A DNA stretch of 44,888 nucleotides, taken from NCBI GenBank assembly GCA_903830425.1, contig CAIKTR010000028.1, positions 1 to 44,888 of the forward strand, read 5' to 3'. Positions 27,988 to 37,175 of this stretch are shown here, piece by piece (position 1 is the first letter of the stretch; each line of letters opens with the position of its first letter). Under the pieces are notes generated by a model. That model did not search any database. It saw only the letters and a list, made by a program, of their open reading frames with translations, and was not told where the DNA came from. The position numbers and the translations under genes are program-made. This DNA comes from an uncultured Opitutia bacterium (GTDB lineage Bacteria; Verrucomicrobiota; Verrucomicrobiia; Opitutales; Opitutaceae).

Positions 27988-28986
27988 ATGAAAGTTAAAC
28001 CTCTTCTCTTGGGCGTTCTGGCCTTGGCTGCCAGTGCCGGTGCCTCAGCCAAGACGGTCGAACTGCTCAACGTCTCCTACGACCCCACCCGCGAGTTGTA
28101 CGTCGAGTACAACCGGGCGTTCGCCCGCTACTGGAAGGCCAAGACCGGCGATGACGTTACGGTCAAGCAGTCGCACGGCGGCTCGGGTAAGCAGGCCCGG
28201 GGCGTCATCGATGGCCTCCCGGCGGATGTGGTCACGCTCGCGCTGGCGGCGGACATCGATGCCATTTGCGAGCACAGCCAGCAACTGCCCAAGCAGTGGC
28301 AGCAGTTGCTGCCGAACAACTCGGCCCCCTATACGAGCACCATCGTTTTCCTCGTCCGCCAGGGCAACCCGAAGGGCATCCGGGACTGGGACGACCTCGT
28401 GAAGCCGGGCGTCAGCGTCATCACGCCGAATCCGAAGACCTCCGGCGGCGCGAGGTGGAACTATCTGGCCGCCTGGGCCTACGCCCGGCGCAAGCTGGGC
28501 GGGGACGCCGCCGCCCAGGAGTTTGTGGCCAAACTGCTGAAGAACGTCCCGGTGCTGGACTCCGGAGCGCGCGGTTCAACCACGACCTTCGTGCAACGCG
28601 AAATCGGCGATGTGGCGATCTCCTGGGAAAACGAAGCGTTTCTCGTCCAGAAGGAGTTTGGCGCGGACAAATATGAGATCGTGGTGCCGTCACTCAGTAT
28701 TCTGGCCGAACCGCCGGTGGCCGTGGTCGACCGGGTGGTCAGGAAAAAAGGCACCGCCGAGGTTGCCCAGGCATACCTCCAGTATCTGTATTCCGAGGAA
28801 GGGCAGGACATCGCCGGCCGCCATTTTTACCGCCCGCGCAATCCGACCATTGCGGCCAAGTATGCCAAAAAGCTGCCGCCGCTCGAACTCGTCACGATCG
28901 ATGCCGAATTCGGCGGCTGGGCCAAGGCGCAGAAAACGCATTTCGCCGATGGCGGCACCTTCGACCAGGTCTATCTGAACAAATAG
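27988..28986 (+). CDS. sbp: Periplasmic sulfate/thiosulfate-binding protein
   Basis: The 332-residue solute receptor delivers sulfate to the CysTWA importer. A Sec signal peptide ([20 protein letters not shown]) precedes [21 protein letters not shown], the usual mature start. Typical sulfate-binding segments follow: [42 protein letters not shown] and SWENEAFL. The C-terminus has [13 protein letters not shown]. Length matches Sbp and CysP; sulfate versus thiosulfate cannot be told from the sequence. The genes for the permeases and ATPase lie 1.8 kb downstream, with two M14-like genes inserted between. Confidence 0.95.
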   Translation: MKVKPLLLGVLALAASAGASAKTVELLNVSYDPTRELYVEYNRAFARYWKAKTGDDVTVKQSHGGSGKQARGVIDGLPADVVTLALAADIDAICEHSQQLPKQWQQLLPNNSAPYTSTIVFLVRQGNPKGIRDWDDLVKPGVSVITPNPKTSGGARWNYLAAWAYARRKLGGDAAAQEFVAKLLKNVPVLDSGARGSTTTFVQREIGDVAISWENEAFLVQKEFGADKYEIVVPSLSILAEPPVAVVDRVVRKKGTAEVAQAYLQYLYSEEGQDIAGRHFYRPRNPTIAAKYAKKLPPLELVTIDAEFGGWAKAQKTHFADGGTFDQVYLNK

Positions 28987-29045
28987 CCGCCGCCACAGGG
29001 TGCGGGCCCTCGTGGTTCGCGCCCGGCCACACCTCCCTGCACCCC

Positions 29046-29873
29046 ATGCCCCTCCCACACGCGACCATGAGCCCGTTACCCTCCCGCCAGGCAGCGTTGG
29101 CGCCGGAGCGGGCGCCGGTCCCCGTCCCGCCGGATTCGATTACCGCGCAGCTCAGCGCGCTCTATGAAGTGGCGCAGAAAAATGGTCATGTGTTTGCCTC
29201 GCCTCTCGGACTGTTCGAATCCGGCAGCGGGCCCGGCCACCTGCCGCGGTTCGTGTTCTTTGGCCCTCATGCCACCGATGAATCCTGGCGGCTCGCCTTT
29301 CTGGCCGGGTTTGACCGGCAGGAGTTGCGGGCCAGCCGGGCGCTGCTGCAACTGCTCCAGACTTTGGCCGACCACGCGGAGGCCGGGCATGGCCTCAACC
29401 TCACGTTCTTTCCGCTCATCGACGTTGCCCGCTTGCTCCCGGGGGCCGCGCCGCGCCGGCTGGATCAGGCGCACTGGGCGCAGTCCACGGCCCCGGAGAT
29501 TGAACTCCTGGAAAGGGACGCCCGGCTCCGTGGCTATCACGGCTTTGTCCGGGTGGTGTCCACCACGGATGACGACGACCTCGTCTCCGTACGGGTGCGG
29601 GCCCCGGCGAATTTTCCGCTCTCGCCCGACGTGGAACTGATTTCGTCCGAGGAAACCGCGCCGTTGCCAGTGCGGTTTGAGCGCGCGGCCTCGCATGCGG
29701 TCGCCGGCGGCCCGCTGACCATTGCGGACGACCTGCTGGTCCAGCCGTTCGAGCTCACGTTGGGCATTCCGGCCGCCTGGCCCGACGACCGTTATCAGGC
29801 CGCCGTGGTGGCCATCCTCACCCGCTTCATCATCCGCTACCGTGCCTTGCAGGCCTACGGTCAGCATCTCTGA
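29046..29873 (+). CDS. M14 carboxypeptidase-like pseudoenzyme (zinc ligands lost)
   Basis: The 275-residue protein has the same fold plan as the M14 peptidase two genes on: LPRFVFFGPHATDESWRLAFLAGFD matches LPRFVFHGPDTGMPPIRLGLFALVH in the neighbour. All catalytic positions differ. HGDE becomes FDRQ, the Asn/Arg substrate-binding stretch is replaced, the third zinc His is Val, and the catalytic Glu in FETP is Gly (LGIP). It is thus probably an inactive paralogue that arose by duplication and may pair with the active enzyme. It has no signal peptide. ATG 29067 is an alternative start. It lies 59 bp after sbp in the same direction. Naming the fold rests on the alignment to the neighbour, done by eye. 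Confidence 0.7.
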   Translation: MPLPHATMSPLPSRQAALAPERAPVPVPPDSITAQLSALYEVAQKNGHVFASPLGLFESGSGPGHLPRFVFFGPHATDESWRLAFLAGFDRQELRASRALLQLLQTLADHAEAGHGLNLTFFPLIDVARLLPGAAPRRLDQAHWAQSTAPEIELLERDARLRGYHGFVRVVSTTDDDDLVSVRVRAPANFPLSPDVELISSEETAPLPVRFERAASHAVAGGPLTIADDLLVQPFELTLGIPAAWPDDRYQAAVVAILTRFIIRYRALQAYGQHL

Positions 29874-29917
29874 AGCCGTCATGGACTTTCCCAGTCACGA
29901 TCCGTCTCCTGCGCCGA

Positions 29918-29935
29918 ACCAGACACGGGTCTGGT
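29918..29935 (+). other. Small hairpin between the two M14-like genes
   Basis: ACCAGAC (29918-29924) and GTCTGGT (29929-29935) form a 7-bp stem with loop ACGG; partial pairing extends it by a few bases. There is no T-run, so it is not an intrinsic terminator. It may stabilise or process the operon mRNA. Confidence 0.4.
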
Positions 29936-29966
29936 CGGGCGAATGAGCTGACTCGGCCGCGCCCCC

Positions 29967-30773
29967 ATGGTCATGCTCAACACGTCCGACCCCGCCTCGC
30001 CGCAGCGGCTGCGCCGCCTGTGCGGGCCGTTCCTGACGTTGGCCGAAGAGTGCCCGGAGGTGGTGGGCACCGTCGCGGGATCGTTTGAGGTGGGGGACCG
30101 GCACTACCTGCTGCCGCGCTTCGTTTTTCATGGCCCGGACACGGGCATGCCGCCGATCCGCCTGGGGCTGTTTGCCCTGGTGCACGGCGACGAGCCCGCC
30201 GGGGCGCTGGCGCTCCAGCACCTGCTGCGCCGGCTGGTCGCACAGCCCGGCCTGGCCCGGGGCTATGAGCTGTGGTTTTACCCGCTGTGTAACCCCACTG
30301 GCTACGAGGACGGCACCCGCCACAACCGCGCGGGCTTTGATCTCAATCGCGAATTCTGGCGCGACTCCGCCCAGCCGGAGATCCGGATTCTGGAGGAGGA
30401 GTTGCGTACCCAGCAGTTTGACGGGGTCATCGCGCTGCATGCGGACGACACCAGTGACGGCCTGTACGGGTACACCCAGGGCCGGGTGTTGAATGAGAAC
30501 CTGCTGGTTCCCGCGCTCCGCGCCTCCGCCCAGATCCTGCCCGTCAACACCCGTGCCATCATCGACGGGTTTACGGCCCGCGCGGGCCTGATTGACGACT
30601 GTTACTCGGGCGTGCTGGCACCTCCGCCCGGCCAGCGGCCGCGGCCGTTCGAGATCATTTTCGAGACGCCGGCGGCGGCGCCGCTGACCCAACAGGCCGA
30701 AGCTACCTGTTGCGCGCTGGAATCCGTGCTCACAGAGTACCGGGGCTTTATCGCCCAAGGAGCCAACCTGTGA
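29967..30773 (+). CDS. M14-family zinc carboxypeptidase / deacylase
   Basis: The 268-residue protein has a complete zinc site: HGDEPAG near residues 73-79 (His and Glu ligands), NPTGYEDGTRHNRAGFDLNREFW with the Asn-Arg substrate pair, LHADD with the third ligand His, and FETP with the catalytic Glu. This is the AstE/aspartoacylase-like or short carboxypeptidase branch of M14, which hydrolyses an amide bond at a C-terminal or N-acyl amino acid. It has no signal peptide, so it is probably cytoplasmic. Its stop overlaps the GTG start of cysT, so it is firmly in the sulfate operon. The natural substrate is unknown; a sulfur-containing peptide or N-acyl-amino acid would fit the context but is speculation. 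ATG 29973 is an alternative start. Confidence 0.85.
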   Translation: MVMLNTSDPASPQRLRRLCGPFLTLAEECPEVVGTVAGSFEVGDRHYLLPRFVFHGPDTGMPPIRLGLFALVHGDEPAGALALQHLLRRLVAQPGLARGYELWFYPLCNPTGYEDGTRHNRAGFDLNREFWRDSAQPEIRILEEELRTQQFDGVIALHADDTSDGLYGYTQGRVLNENLLVPALRASAQILPVNTRAIIDGFTARAGLIDDCYSGVLAPPPGQRPRPFEIIFETPAAAPLTQQAEATCCALESVLTEYRGFIAQGANL

Positions 30774-31615
30774 GCCTCGCCGTCCCCGTCCCCCAATCCC
30801 CGCGCCGCGTCCTGCCCGGCTTTGGGCTCTCGCTCGGGTTCACCCTAGCCTATCTCGGATTGATCGTGCTGATTCCGCTCGCCGCGGCGTTTTTGAAGAC
30901 CGCCGGCATGAGCTGGGACGAATTCACCGCGGCGGTCGCCGCGCCCCGCGTGCTGGCGTCCTATCGGCTGAGCTTTTTCGCGTCGTTCGCGGCGGGTCTG
31001 GTCAACATCTTCTTCGGGCTGATCGTGGCCTGGGTGCTGGTGCGGTATGCGTTTCCCGGCCGGCGGATCGTGGACGCGCTGGTGGACCTGCCGTTCGCCC
31101 TGCCGACGGCCGTGGCGGGCATCGCGCTGACCGCGATCTATGCCAAGAACGGCTGGGTGGGGCAGTGGCTCGAGCCGCTCGGCATCAAGGTGGCCTTCAC
31201 CGAGATCGGCGTGTTTGTGGCGCTGACCTTCATCGGCCTGCCCTTTGTGGTCCGCACCCTGCAGCCGGTCCTGCTGGAACTGGAACCCGAGATTGAGGAG
31301 GCCGCCGCGAGCCTGGGGGCGAACCGGTGGGAGACGATCACCCGCGTGATCCTGCCCGAGCTGTTTCCCGCGATGCTGACCGGCTTTGCGCTGGCCTTCG
31401 CCCGGGCGCTCGGGGAATACGGCTCGGTCGTCTTCATCTCGGGCAACATGCCCATGCGGACCGAGATCACCCCCCTGCTCATCATCACCAAGCTGGAGCA
31501 GTATGACTACCGCGGGGCCACGGCCATCGCGGTGGTGATGCTGGTCACGTCGTTCCTGCTGCTGCTGCTCATCAACCTGCTCCAGAAATGGAGCCGTCGG
31601 TACCACCGGATCTGA
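30770..31615 (+). CDS. cysT: Sulfate ABC transporter permease CysT
   Basis: The 281-residue inner-membrane protein has about six membrane spans, starting with FTLAYLGLIVLIPLAAAFL. It carries the ABC permease EAA loop (EEAAASLGANRWETITRVILPELFPA) that docks to the ATPase. FARALGEYGSVVFISGNMPMRTEITPLLI near the end is diagnostic of CysT (CysU). The GTG start at 30770 overlaps the previous stop (GTGA); an upstream ATG in frame at 30710 lies inside the M14 gene and is not used. It pairs with CysW, which starts 2 bp after its stop. Confidence 0.95.
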   Translation: MSLAVPVPQSPRRVLPGFGLSLGFTLAYLGLIVLIPLAAAFLKTAGMSWDEFTAAVAAPRVLASYRLSFFASFAAGLVNIFFGLIVAWVLVRYAFPGRRIVDALVDLPFALPTAVAGIALTAIYAKNGWVGQWLEPLGIKVAFTEIGVFVALTFIGLPFVVRTLQPVLLELEPEIEEAAASLGANRWETITRVILPELFPAMLTGFALAFARALGEYGSVVFISGNMPMRTEITPLLIITKLEQYDYRGATAIAVVMLVTSFLLLLLINLLQKWSRRYHRI

Positions 31616-31617
31616 CC

Positions 31618-32499
31618 ATGGCCGCCGTTTTTGCCCGGGCCCTTGCCACCTCGCCGCATGCCGCCGGCCCCGCTCCGCGCGCCACGCAGGATCCGGCGTG
31701 GGTGCGCTGGACGCTCACGGCGGTGGCGCTGCTGTTCCTGCTGTTTTTCCTCGTGCTGCCGTTGGCGGCGGTTTTCACCGAGGCGCTGCGACGCGGGCTG
31801 GGGGCGTATTTCGCCGCCTTCCGCGACCCGGCCGCTCTGGCCTCGATCAAGCTCACCCTGATTGCGGCGGGCATTGCGGTGCCCGCCAATCTGGTCTTCG
31901 GCGTGGCCGCGGCCTGGCTGATCGCCAAATTCAAGTTCCGCGGCAAGAGCGTGCTCACCACGCTCATCGACCTGCCCTTTGCCGTTTCCCCGGTCATCTC
32001 CGGCCTCATCTACGTGCTCGTCTTCGGCCTGCAGGGCTGGTGGGGGGAGTGGCTCCTGGCGCACAACCTCACGGTCATCTTTGCCGTGCCGGGCATCGTG
32101 CTGGCGACGATGTTCGTGACGTTTCCGTTTGTGGCGCGGGAGCTGATCCCGCTGATGCAGGCGCAGGGCGCGGACGAGGAATACGCGGCCATCACGCTGG
32201 GGGCGAACGGCTGGCAGACCTTCTGGCGGGTCACCCTGCCGAACATCAAGTGGGGCCTGCTCTACGGTGTCATCCTGTGCAACGCCCGGGCGATGGGCGA
32301 GTTCGGCGCGGTCTCGGTCGTCAGCGGCCACATCCGGGGCGAGACGAACACGATGCCCCTGCACGTCGAGATCCTCTACAACGAGTACAACTTCGTCGCG
32401 GCCTTCGCCGTGGCCTCGCTGCTGGCCCTGCTGGCCATCGTCACCCTGGTGCTGAAGGCCCTCGTCGAATGGCGCCATGCCCAGAGCCGGACGCTCTGA
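31618..32499 (+). CDS. cysW: Sulfate ABC transporter permease CysW
   Basis: The 293-residue second channel subunit has a 35-residue Ala/Pro-rich cytoplasmic leader, then spans beginning with [21 protein letters not shown]. The EAA loop reads [21 protein letters not shown], and the CysW-specific stretch [31 protein letters not shown] follows. ATG 31618 is preferred to in-frame ATG 31588, which lies inside cysT. It forms the membrane channel with CysT and is powered by CysA, encoded 7 bp downstream. Confidence 0.95.
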   Translation: MAAVFARALATSPHAAGPAPRATQDPAWVRWTLTAVALLFLLFFLVLPLAAVFTEALRRGLGAYFAAFRDPAALASIKLTLIAAGIAVPANLVFGVAAAWLIAKFKFRGKSVLTTLIDLPFAVSPVISGLIYVLVFGLQGWWGEWLLAHNLTVIFAVPGIVLATMFVTFPFVARELIPLMQAQGADEEYAAITLGANGWQTFWRVTLPNIKWGLLYGVILCNARAMGEFGAVSVVSGHIRGETNTMPLHVEILYNEYNFVAAFAVASLLALLAIVTLVLKALVEWRHAQSRTL

Positions 32500-32506
32500 T
32501 CCTCCC

Positions 32507-33541
32507 ATGAGCATCAACGTGACCAACATTCACAAGACCTTCGGGGCCTTCACGGCGCTCGATGGCGTGGACCTGACCGTGCCGCGGGGCAAGCTCGTGG
32601 CGCTGCTGGGCCCGTCGGGCTCGGGCAAGACGACCCTCCTGCGGATCATCGCGGGGCTGGACCACGCGGACGCGGGGAGCGGCCGGATCGAGTTCCACGG
32701 CGAGGATGTGACCCGGGTGCGCGCCGGCCGCCGCAAGGTGGGATTTGTGTTCCAGCACTACGCGCTGTTCCGGCACATGACGGTGCTGGAGAACATCGCT
32801 TTCGGCCTGCGGGTCCGCCCGCGGCGCGAACGGCCCGCCGCCGGAGAGATTCTCGACCGGGTGCACCGGCTGCTCAAGCTGGTGCAGCTGGAGGGCCTGG
32901 ACGCCCGCTATCCCAACCAGCTGTCCGGCGGGCAGCGGCAGCGCGTGGCGCTCGCGCGGGCGCTGGCGGTCGAGCCCAAGGTGCTGCTGCTGGACGAGCC
33001 GTTTGGGGCGCTCGACGCCAAGGTGCGCAAGGAACTCCGCCGCTGGCTGCGGCGCTTCCATGACGAGATCCAGCTGACGACGCTGTTTGTGACGCATGAC
33101 CAGGAGGAGGCGCTCGAGATCGCCGACGAGGTCGTGATCATGAACCAGGCGAAGATCGAGCAGGTGGGGACGCCCCAGGAGGTGTATGACCGCCCCGCGA
33201 CGCCGTTTGTCTATCAGTTTCTCGGCAACGTGAACGTGCTGCGCGGACAGGTGCTGGAGCAGGTGGGCGCCCCGCGCGACCGGCCGGGGACGCTGGTCGC
33301 GGACGGCCTGATTTATGTGCGGCCCCACGACATCGAGCTGGCGGCCTACGTGCCCGGCGCGGGCGGGGCGGCGGCCGTCGTCCGCTATCTCCATCTGGCC
33401 GGACCGCAGGCGCGCCTGTCGGTCGAGCTGGTCCAAACCCACGAAAATGTGGAGGTGGAGGTCTCCCGCACCGAGCTCGCCGGCCTCGGCCTGGCCGTGG
33501 GCGACGTGGTTCGCCTGCGCCTGCGGCAGGGGCACGCGTGA
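32507..33541 (+). CDS. cysA: Sulfate ABC transporter ATPase CysA
   Basis: The 344-residue ATPase drives sulfate import. The N-terminal ABC domain carries Walker [10 protein letters not shown] near residues 35-43, the signature [15 protein letters not shown], Walker [17 protein letters not shown] and the switch THDQEEALE. The C-terminal part (about 235-344) is the TOBE-type regulatory domain with [16 protein letters not shown], typical for CysA. ATG 32507 fits the conserved start ([13 protein letters not shown]). It completes the sbp-cysT-cysW-cysA importer. cysK begins 52 bp downstream. Confidence 0.96.
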   Translation: MSINVTNIHKTFGAFTALDGVDLTVPRGKLVALLGPSGSGKTTLLRIIAGLDHADAGSGRIEFHGEDVTRVRAGRRKVGFVFQHYALFRHMTVLENIAFGLRVRPRRERPAAGEILDRVHRLLKLVQLEGLDARYPNQLSGGQRQRVALARALAVEPKVLLLDEPFGALDAKVRKELRRWLRRFHDEIQLTTLFVTHDQEEALEIADEVVIMNQAKIEQVGTPQEVYDRPATPFVYQFLGNVNVLRGQVLEQVGAPRDRPGTLVADGLIYVRPHDIELAAYVPGAGGAAAVVRYLHLAGPQARLSVELVQTHENVEVEVSRTELAGLGLAVGDVVRLRLRQGHA

Positions 33542-33593
33542 GCGGACGGCGCGGCGATCTAGATTTTCCCAACTGCTATCAACCCAAACTGAC

Positions 33594-34580
33594 ATGGCCA
33601 AAATCCACAACGACATCACCGAGACCATCGGCAACACGCCCCTGGTCCGCCTCAACCGAACCGCCGCCGCCCACGGGGCGCAGGCGGAGATCCTCCTCAA
33701 GCTCGAGTTCTTCAATCCGCTGTCGAGCGTCAAGGACCGCATCGGCTTCGCGATGATCGACGACGCGCTGAAGAGCGGCAAAATCAACGCGAGCACCATC
33801 CTGATCGAGCCGACCAGCGGCAACACCGGCATTGCCCTCGCGTTTGTCGCCGCCGCCAAGGGCCTCCGGCTCATCCTCACCATGCCGGAGACAATGAGCA
33901 CCGAGCGCCGCAAGCTGCTCAAGATCCTGGGTGCCCGGCTGGTCCTGACCGAGGGACCGAAGGGCATGAAGGGCGCGATCGCCAAGGCCGAGGAGCTGCA
34001 GGCCAAGATTCCGAACAGCGTCATCCTGCAGCAGTTCGCCAACCCGGCGAATCCCGCCGTCCACCGCCGGACGACGGCCGAGGAAATCTGGCGCGATACC
34101 GACGGCAAGGTGGACATCCTGGTCTCCGGCATCGGCACGGGCGGGACCATCACGGGCGTGGGCGAGGCCCTGAAGGCCAAAAACCCCTTGATCAAAATCG
34201 TCGCCTTGGAGCCCGATGCCTCCCCCGTCCTCTCCGGCGGCGCCCCGGGGCCGCACAAGATCCAGGGCATTGGCGCGGGCTTTGTGCCGGCGGTGCTCAA
34301 CACCAAGATCTACGACGAGATCATCCGCGTGAAGGAGGCCGACTCCGGCCCGGTGTCCAAGCAGGTCAACCAGCTGGACGGCATCCCGATCGGCATCTCG
34401 TCCGGGGCGGCCGTCTGGGCGGCCCTCCAGCTCGCCAAGCGCCCGGAAAACAAGGGCAAGCAGATCGTCGCGATCATCCCGTCGAGCAGCGAGCGCTACC
34501 TCTCCACGTGGCTGTTTGCCGACGTGAGCCCGGAGAGCGATTCGCTGGACGATCTGTTCGTCCCGCCCGCGGCCACCTGA
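33594..34580 (+). CDS. cysK: Cysteine synthase A (O-acetylserine sulfhydrylase)
   Basis: The 328-residue pyridoxal-phosphate enzyme joins sulfide to O-acetylserine to give cysteine. Lys47 in NPLSSVKDR is the cofactor lysine. PTSGNTG at 73-79 binds the substrate carboxylate, and [14 protein letters not shown] anchors the phosphate. [15 protein letters not shown] near the C-terminus is typical of CysK. The length fits the family. The leader is C-rich (caacccaaactgac) without a ribosome-binding site. It closes the sulfur operon and faces the convergent hox operon. No genes for sulfate reduction (cysD, cysN, cysH, cysI) are in the window. Confidence 0.97.
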   Translation: MAKIHNDITETIGNTPLVRLNRTAAAHGAQAEILLKLEFFNPLSSVKDRIGFAMIDDALKSGKINASTILIEPTSGNTGIALAFVAAAKGLRLILTMPETMSTERRKLLKILGARLVLTEGPKGMKGAIAKAEELQAKIPNSVILQQFANPANPAVHRRTTAEEIWRDTDGKVDILVSGIGTGGTITGVGEALKAKNPLIKIVALEPDASPVLSGGAPGPHKIQGIGAGFVPAVLNTKIYDEIIRVKEADSGPVSKQVNQLDGIPIGISSGAAVWAALQLAKRPENKGKQIVAIIPSSSERYLSTWLFADVSPESDSLDDLFVPPAAT

Positions 34581-34616
34581 GCGGGGCCTGTCTTCCCGGT
34601 CAGCGGCTGGCGTGCA

Positions 34617-34647
34617 AGGCCTCCTTCCCCGCACGGGAGGGAGGCCT
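34617..34647. terminator. GC-rich hairpin between convergent cysK and hoxW
   Basis: AGGCCTCCTTCCCCG (34617-34631) pairs with CGGGAGGGAGGCCT (34634-34647) with one bulged base and a 2-nt centre that must open to form a loop. There is no T-run on either side, so it could be a bidirectional or Rho-assisted stop for cysK and hoxW. Position and strength, not a U-tract, support the call. Confidence 0.5.
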
Positions 34648-34700
34648 GGTCGTGTCCGTAGCAGGGACTCGCCGTCTTCCGCGCGAGGCCCGACCGCCGG

Positions 34701-35180
34701 CTAGGGCCGGCGCGCACCGGCCAGCTTCATCCGGGCGAGCCGGGAAATCTTTTCGACCGCGCGGGCGATGCCCCGGCGGGTGACTGGCGAAAGCTCGGTG
34801 CCGAAGCCGAACTGCACCGCGGGAACGGTGAGCAGCCACCCCGGAGGGGTGCGCCCGTAGACATCGCGCGCCAGCGCCAGGAGGGTGCGCGGCTCGGCCG
34901 CGTGGGTGGTCACCTGCGAGGATTCGCCGGGCCGGACCCGCCGGAGCCGGGGTTCCTGGTCCGGGCCGGCCTGGGCATCGACAAACACGACACCGCGGGA
35001 CTGCGCCACGGCCTCGGCGTGCTCGGGCGAGAGCTGCGGGCTCACCAGCGTGACGACGCCGGGCAGGCTTGCGGCCTCGATCTCCTCCGCGACGGCGGGC
35101 CCGGCCTGGTCGTCCTGCCGCAGCGTGTTGCCGTAACCGATGACCAGCAGTGCGGCAGGGGTGGCGGCCGGGGGGGGCAT
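34701..35180 (-). CDS. hoxW: Hydrogenase maturation protease HoxW (M52 family)
   Basis: The 159-residue endopeptidase removes the C-terminal tail of the hydrogenase large subunit after nickel is inserted. It opens with LLVIGYGNTLRQDDQAGPAVAEEI, the M52 motif in which the Asp/Glu residues bind nickel. FVDAQAG contains a second conserved Asp, and THAAEPRTLLALA the third ligand, a His. The C-terminus is basic. It starts 9 bp after the hoxH stop on the same strand, and hoxH still encodes a tail to be cut, so the pair is consistent. No hyp genes for cofactor assembly are in the window; they must lie elsewhere. Confidence 0.92.
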   Translation of the reverse strand: MPPPAATPAALLVIGYGNTLRQDDQAGPAVAEEIEAASLPGVVTLVSPQLSPEHAEAVAQSRGVVFVDAQAGPDQEPRLRRVRPGESSQVTTHAAEPRTLLALARDVYGRTPPGWLLTVPAVQFGFGTELSPVTRRGIARAVEKISRLARMKLAGARRP

Positions 35181-35189
35181 GACGGGGTC

Positions 35190-36614
35190 TCAGTCGCGCC
35201 GCACCTCGTGCAGCACGCGGCCATCCGGGGCGATCATGCGCACCAGAAGTGCCATGCGGCCGGCGGCGTGGGTGGAGCAGCTCAGGCAGGGGTCGTAGCA
35301 GCGGATGCCGTGCTCGATCCGGTTGAGCATGGCCTCGGTGATTTCCGGGCCGCGGGCGAAATGCTGGGCGATCTGCGCCACCGTGCGGTTCATCGCGAGG
35401 TTGTTCTGGCCCGTGGCGACGATGAGGTTCACCTTCTGCAGGAGCCCGTTGCGGTCGACGGTGTAGTCGTGGAAGAGCGTGCCGCGCGGGGCCTCGCTGG
35501 CCCCCACGCCGCGCAGGCTGTTGATGCCGGCGTCGGCGCGCAGGTCCTGGCTGAACAAGTCCGCGTCATCCAGGTAGCGCTCGATCCATTCCAGCGAAGC
35601 CAGAATCTCGATCAGCCGGGCATAGTGGTAGAGGAAGGACGAGGTCACGGCGCCGTGGCCGAAGCTCTTGAAGTTCTTCAGCTCGGCGTCCGCCTGCGAG
35701 ACCCCCATGTGGGTGCAGATGTTGAGCCGGGCGAGGGGCCCGACCCGGTATACGCCGTCGGTGGAGCCGAGCGGCAGGTAATACGGCGACTTGAGGTAGG
35801 AGTTGTCCTGCACCGACTCGCCGATGACGCTGAGGTAGTCCTTGGGCGCGATCTGGTCGGCGATGATGCTGCCGCTGCTGTCCATGAAGCGCAGGTTGCC
35901 GCCATGGTGCTCCCAGCCGCCGTCGGCGGCGACCAGGCCCATGAAGAGGGAGGGAAAGTTCCCGTAGAGCTGCACCTCGTGCTGGTGGGTGGAGAGCACG
36001 CGCTTGAACAGGTCGAGGGCGGTGCGGGTGGTGGCGAAGGCCTCGGGCAGCCAGGCGCGGATCTTCTCGGCCCCTTCCTTGCTCAGCGGGCTGCGCACGC
36101 CGCCGGGCACGGCCCAGGCCGGGTGGATCTTCCGGGCGCCGAGCACCTCGATGATTTCCTGGCCAAACTGCCGCAGCCGGATCCCCGCGCGGGCGAGGTC
36201 GGCATGATTCGCGATCAGCCCGAAGACGTTGCGCTGGGCGGCCGGGGAGTCCCAGCCCAGCAGGAAGTCGGGCGCGCTGAGGTGGAAGAAGCTCAGCGCG
36301 TGGCTTTGCACGAGCTGGCCAAGGTTCATCAGCCGGCGCAGCTTGTCGGCGGCCACCGGGATGTTCACCGCCATGATCGCATCGCCAGCCTTGGCGGAAG
36401 CGAGCAGGTGGCTCACCGGGCAAATGCCGCAGATGCGCGGCGTGATCCCGGGCATCTCCGTATAGGGGCGGCCCTCGCAGAACTTCTCAAAGCCCCTGAA
36501 TTCAACGACATGGAACTCGGCGCCGGATACATTTCCGGCGTCGTCCACAAAGACGCTGATTTTGGCGTGGCCTTCAATGCGGGTGACCGGGTCGATGACA
36601 ATGCGCTGGGACAT
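35190..36614 (-). CDS. hoxH: NAD-linked [NiFe] hydrogenase large subunit HoxH
   Basis: The 474-residue subunit holds the Ni-Fe active site that splits or makes H2. The L1 motif [10 protein letters not shown] gives Cys62 and Cys65, and the C-terminal L2 motif DPCLSCSTH gives Cys443 and Cys446. All four nickel ligands are present. A 25-residue tail follows His449 and would be removed by HoxW. N-terminal [16 protein letters not shown] is typical. The HoxEFUYH set places it in group 3d, bidirectional hydrogenases that link H2 to NAD(H) in the cytoplasm. It follows hoxY by 12 bp. Confidence 0.97.
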   Translation of the reverse strand: MSQRIVIDPVTRIEGHAKISVFVDDAGNVSGAEFHVVEFRGFEKFCEGRPYTEMPGITPRICGICPVSHLLASAKAGDAIMAVNIPVAADKLRRLMNLGQLVQSHALSFFHLSAPDFLLGWDSPAAQRNVFGLIANHADLARAGIRLRQFGQEIIEVLGARKIHPAWAVPGGVRSPLSKEGAEKIRAWLPEAFATTRTALDLFKRVLSTHQHEVQLYGNFPSLFMGLVAADGGWEHHGGNLRFMDSSGSIIADQIAPKDYLSVIGESVQDNSYLKSPYYLPLGSTDGVYRVGPLARLNICTHMGVSQADAELKNFKSFGHGAVTSSFLYHYARLIEILASLEWIERYLDDADLFSQDLRADAGINSLRGVGASEAPRGTLFHDYTVDRNGLLQKVNLIVATGQNNLAMNRTVAQIAQHFARGPEITEAMLNRIEHGIRCYDPCLSCSTHAAGRMALLVRMIAPDGRVLHEVRRD

Positions 36615-36626
36615 AGGAAGCGGGGT

Positions 36627-37175
36627 TCAGCCGAATTTGATCTGGCGGCCAGAGAGCTGGGGCGTGGTGCCGGCCAGGACCTGGGTCAGGAAGGCTTTGA
36701 TGTTGGCGGCCGCGGGAGGGCAGCCGGGCAGGAAGTATTCCACCGCCACGACCTCGTGCACGGGCATGACGCGGGGGAGCAGGGCAGGCACGATGCCCGC
36801 GGTCGAGGGCCGCCGCGGGTTCTCCTGGGCGTGCTCGATGTAGGCGCACTGCAGCACGTTCGCCACGTTGTCGGGGCCGAGCTGGTTGCGCATGGCGGGA
36901 ACGTTGCCGGTCACGGCGCAGTCCCCGAACGACACCAGCACCTTCGTCCGCGCGCGGATTTTGTGCAGGAGCTCGAGGTTGTCCTCGTTGCAGATCGCAC
37001 CCTCGATCAGGCAGAGATCCACGTTTTCCGGATACTCCTTGCAGTCGATGATCGGGCTGTAGACCAGGTCGACCAGGCCGGCGAGATCGATGAGGAATTC
37101 GTCGAGGTCGAGGAACGACATGTGGCAGCCGGCGCAGCCGCCGAACCAGACCGTGGCAATTTTTAGACGCTCCAT
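36627..37175 (-). CDS. hoxY: NAD-linked [NiFe] hydrogenase small subunit HoxY
   Basis: The 182-residue subunit carries the proximal [4Fe-4S] cluster that passes electrons between HoxH and the diaphorase part. Its ligands are Cys14 and Cys17 in WFGGCAGCHMS, Cys86 in FGDCAVTG and Cys152 in FLPGCPPAA. It is short, as in other cytoplasmic group 3 enzymes, and has no twin-arginine signal. ATG at 37175 (reverse strand) is the family start, and the gene overlaps the end of hoxU by 13 nt, which indicates translational coupling. Longer in-frame reading to 37733 lies inside hoxU and is not coding. Confidence 0.96.
   Translation of the reverse strand: MERLKIATVWFGGCAGCHMSFLDLDEFLIDLAGLVDLVYSPIIDCKEYPENVDLCLIEGAICNEDNLELLHKIRARTKVLVSFGDCAVTGNVPAMRNQLGPDNVANVLQCAYIEHAQENPRRPSTAGIVPALLPRVMPVHEVVAVEYFLPGCPPAAANIKAFLTQVLAGTTPQLSGRQIKFG

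Noticed and set aside
29881-29946. 21-codon frame in the gap between the two M14-like genes, as a leader peptide
   Set aside because: No ribosome-binding site, no run of regulatory codons and no terminator/antiterminator pair follow; only a small hairpin overlaps it.
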